From contig JAJDAT010000038.1 in the NCBI GenBank assembly GCA_029261715.1, positions 169,883 through 233,882 on the forward strand: a stretch of 64,000 nucleotides of DNA. The letters run 5' to 3'. A program made the position numbers and the translations under genes. This document shows, one piece after another, positions 62,206-64,000 of this stretch. The notes under the pieces were generated by a model, which was not told the origin of the DNA, searched no databases, and saw nothing but the letters and a program-made list of their open reading frames with translations. The DNA is from Nitrospinia bacterium. Its GTDB lineage: Bacteria > Nitrospinota > Nitrospinia > Nitrospinales > JAJDAT01. Every line of letters starts with the position of its first letter. The first letter of the stretch is position 1.

Positions 62206-63585
62206 CTACTCAGCTAATTCAAGTCCCAATAATGCAATCGAGAATATAATATCGCTAAAACAGGCAAAACCATCGCGAATCAGTGGAATATTTACGGAAA
62301 CCGTTACAACAACTCCCAGCGCAATGACAATAGGAATTAAAACAATCCCAGATACACGCGCTATATCTCCAAAGCTGCTAGTACATTCAGTATTTTTTTT
62401 GGATAACCGATGAATAGTATCTTCTCTCCAGGGAATAATCGGTAAAAACAAAGTAATCAGAGTAAGGACGATGATAATAAGAGTGGGAATTAAAATAGAA
62501 CAAAGCATACCCGTAATACCCAATCCTTTGCCAAAAGGATCTAATTTGGCTAACTCGATGTAACTTCTTAGGTCAATTCCAGTAATACCCAATATAGAAT
62601 GAAATGTTTTCAAAATTAATGGCAGGAAAAAAGCCAATCCCAATAAACATAGAACTCCAAAAACAAAACTCAAGACTCCGTATATTCCCGTTAACCAAAA
62701 GTTTTCTTCATTTGACATAAGACGTAATAGCCAACGGTTTACGCTCCAGGATAAATAATCAAAAAAACAGTTTAAATAAGGCAATATCAATAAAAAAACA
62801 CCAAAATAATGTACTGTTTGGAAATCAACCATAGCTCCGCTAACCTGAATCAATAAACTACCGTCAATGCTAGCGCAAGCAATAGATCCAATCACTATAT
62901 AAACAAAAAACCGACCTCCATCACGAATCCCCTTACCAATGAAAGCGCCCGCAAATGCGACAACAAACACTGAAGAACCAACTATAAGGGTTCCGCCAGC
63001 TCCGGGGAAATTTGCATCTGCAAACAAAAAAATACCACTACCAACTCCTACAGCGCCAGTTACAGCAATAAAACCCGTATTATTATATTTAAAGCCGAAA
63101 AAGGAACACCAAAATATAGAAAAATAACTAAAAGCCCATACCCACCGGAACTCTTTTGAGACCTCCGTCATATTATGAATAAATCCGGATTGACCATTTA
63201 CCATCCACTCTATAATTATTAAAGCTATAGGGTAAATAAAACAGAAAGGAAGCCATCGAGTAAAAGCTGTCGATCTAAAAAAGTATTCAAATTGGGTTTT
63301 CCATCCAAACCCCACTTTAAAAAACAGTTTGCCGTCTATCATACTTTCCAACCACAAATGAAAGTCTTCCAATAATTCCCGATAACTTTTTCCTATAGGT
63401 TTAACTTTTAACCACTTGGAAATCCAGAGACGCGAATCATTATTTCGGAATATCCTCAAATATAATGATGATAGTTCCAGATATAAAAACTTAAATAAAA
63501 AAAATAATAATGTAAGAAGAGATAGGCTTACGATGATAAGCCCTATCCAATCAGCAATACTTGTATTTGAAGTATCTATTTTCAT
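62206..63585 (-). CDS. multi-spanning membrane protein, unknown
   Basis: A 459-residue protein with about ten hydrophobic helices across the sequence (IGLIIVSLSLLTLLFFLFKFLY near the start; FSYFSIFWCSFFGF, LIVGSSVFVVAFAGAFI and others) separated by short loops. I recognise no family. The start at ATG 63585 is preferred over an in-frame TTG at 63591. Gly-rich pairs such as GAVGVGSGIFLFADANFPGAGG occur between helices and could be transport-related. There are no neighbours that suggest a role. Confidence 0.6.
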   Translation of the reverse strand: MKIDTSNTSIADWIGLIIVSLSLLTLLFFLFKFLYLELSSLYLRIFRNNDSRLWISKWLKVKPIGKSYRELLEDFHLWLESMIDGKLFFKVGFGWKTQFEYFFRSTAFTRWLPFCFIYPIALIIIEWMVNGQSGFIHNMTEVSKEFRWVWAFSYFSIFWCSFFGFKYNNTGFIAVTGAVGVGSGIFLFADANFPGAGGTLIVGSSVFVVAFAGAFIGKGIRDGGRFFVYIVIGSIACASIDGSLLIQVSGAMVDFQTVHYFGVFLLILPYLNCFFDYLSWSVNRWLLRLMSNEENFWLTGIYGVLSFVFGVLCLLGLAFFLPLILKTFHSILGITGIDLRSYIELAKLDPFGKGLGITGMLCSILIPTLIIIVLTLITLFLPIIPWREDTIHRLSKKNTECTSSFGDIARVSGIVLIPIVIALGVVVTVSVNIPLIRDGFACFSDIIFSIALLGLELAE

Positions 63586-64000
63586 TATCAATCCAAAGTC
63601 AGTATTTTTAGAAACACCAATTACACTATTACGTTGTAGCTTTTAAAAATATCTTCAAAAGAAATTAAATTATGAGGCGTCCCATAGGCAATGCACTAAA
63701 TCTCCTCTCACCCTTTGCTTCTCTGAGGTAAAAATGGTTTTGGTAGAAGGATCCCCCAATAAAGATTAATCGAAAATCCAATATTGAACAATCAATAAAG
63801 TTAAAAACGCATGTCATCCTGGACGCCCCCCGCAGTGATGAGGAAGGATCTAGGTAATAGAATTGTCATGCTGAGCGTCAGACCCAGACCTGGGGTCTGT
63901 GTTGATTGAATAAGAAACTGGAGTTGTTTTATTCTAGTTTGGGAATCCGACAGTTATGATCGACGAGAGATTGGCGTTTTAATACCCGTCGCTGAGCGTG
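63586..64000. other. gene-free right end with repeats
   Basis: No supported gene in the last 415 bases. It contains the third dispersed-repeat core (63840-63851), the related piece TGTCATGCTGAGCGTCAG at about 63864-63881, and an inverted repeat CAGACCC / GGGTCTG at 63879-63885 and 63893-63899. Confidence 0.55.
63840..63851 (+). repeat. dispersed repeat core GAGGAAGGATCT (copy 3)
   Basis: Third copy of the 12-base core, preceded by ATGTCATCCTGGACGCC about 30 bases before and followed by a second repeat-like unit, GTCATGCTGAGCGTCAG. Two units close together suggest a REP/BIME-like intergenic cluster. Confidence 0.5.

Noticed and set aside
1..64000. tRNA genes, rRNA genes, CRISPR arrays and insertion sequences.
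   Set aside because: No cloverleaf with a convincing T-loop, no regularly spaced direct repeats and no transposase frame were seen on either strand.

Overview
This is a low-GC, gene-dense chromosomal window from what looks like an uncultured Gram-negative, flagellated bacterium. Flagellin and FlgM, an LpxL/HtrB-type acyltransferase, heptosyltransferase-like GT9 genes, a DegP-like protease and a probable outer-membrane barrel remnant all point to a two-membrane cell. ubiE/menG, a molybdopterin oxidoreductase and a secreted CxxCH protein suggest a respiratory lifestyle. The gene mix would fit a marine Nitrospinota-like or deltaproteobacterial-like lineage, but no rRNA or ribosomal marker is present, so that placement is only a guess. 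I see no tRNA, rRNA, CRISPR array, intact insertion sequence or prophage.

Layout. 1-2292: an overlapping pair of ABC exporter half-transporters, one cut by the window edge. 2502-5915: mannose-1-phosphate guanylyltransferase, then a decayed stretch with a probable deleted SGNH-type gene and a stop-containing second copy of the manC 3' end, then a methyltransferase. 5925-8039: small LRR, TPR and secreted proteins and a parvulin with a clear terminator. 8045-10304: a GAF histidine kinase and NarL-type regulator. 10499-13941: a pentapeptide protein, rfbD, rfbB and an acetyltransferase. 14137-23407: three tandem giant GspE/PilB-type ATPases with two or three N-terminal GAF domains; the last has lost several catalytic residues. 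23470-28110: a geranylgeranyl-reductase-like flavoprotein, a secreted coiled-coil protein, and an operon of two DUF1538 membrane proteins with a PII-like and a CBS protein. 28338-30649: LRR protein, flgM-flagellin, and a metal-binding HMA protein.

30644-36453 is a co-directional housekeeping run (HtrA-like protease, ubiE, lhgO, acyltransferase, acpS, tsaC, purE) with very short gaps or overlaps. 36554-49692 holds a coiled-coil/FGE-sulfatase fusion, an MFS transporter, a TPR protein, cinA, a membrane-tethered Mrr-like nuclease, an RNase E/G, a GT-C/TPR membrane protein and an unusually long, divergent phosphoglycerate kinase. 49647-56601 is a three-gene glycosylation operon (GT9; Maf-like plus CgeB-like; GT4 plus CgeB-like plus methyltransferase plus TPR). 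56921-63585 holds a sulfite-oxidase-fold molybdoenzyme, a secreted cyanovirin-N-like protein with a CxxCH haem motif, a lone CheY-like receiver, a beta-helix protein and a multi-spanning membrane protein. The last 5 kb is sparser and carries three copies of a short dispersed repeat core.

The most distinctive item is the tandem GAF-GspE array. The last GAF of each protein keeps the NK...F...DE pattern known from cyclic-nucleotide-binding GAF domains. This suggests a secretion or pilus ATPase family under second-messenger control, with a third member that may be regulatory rather than catalytic. No assembly partner genes lie nearby, so the machine it serves cannot be named from this window.
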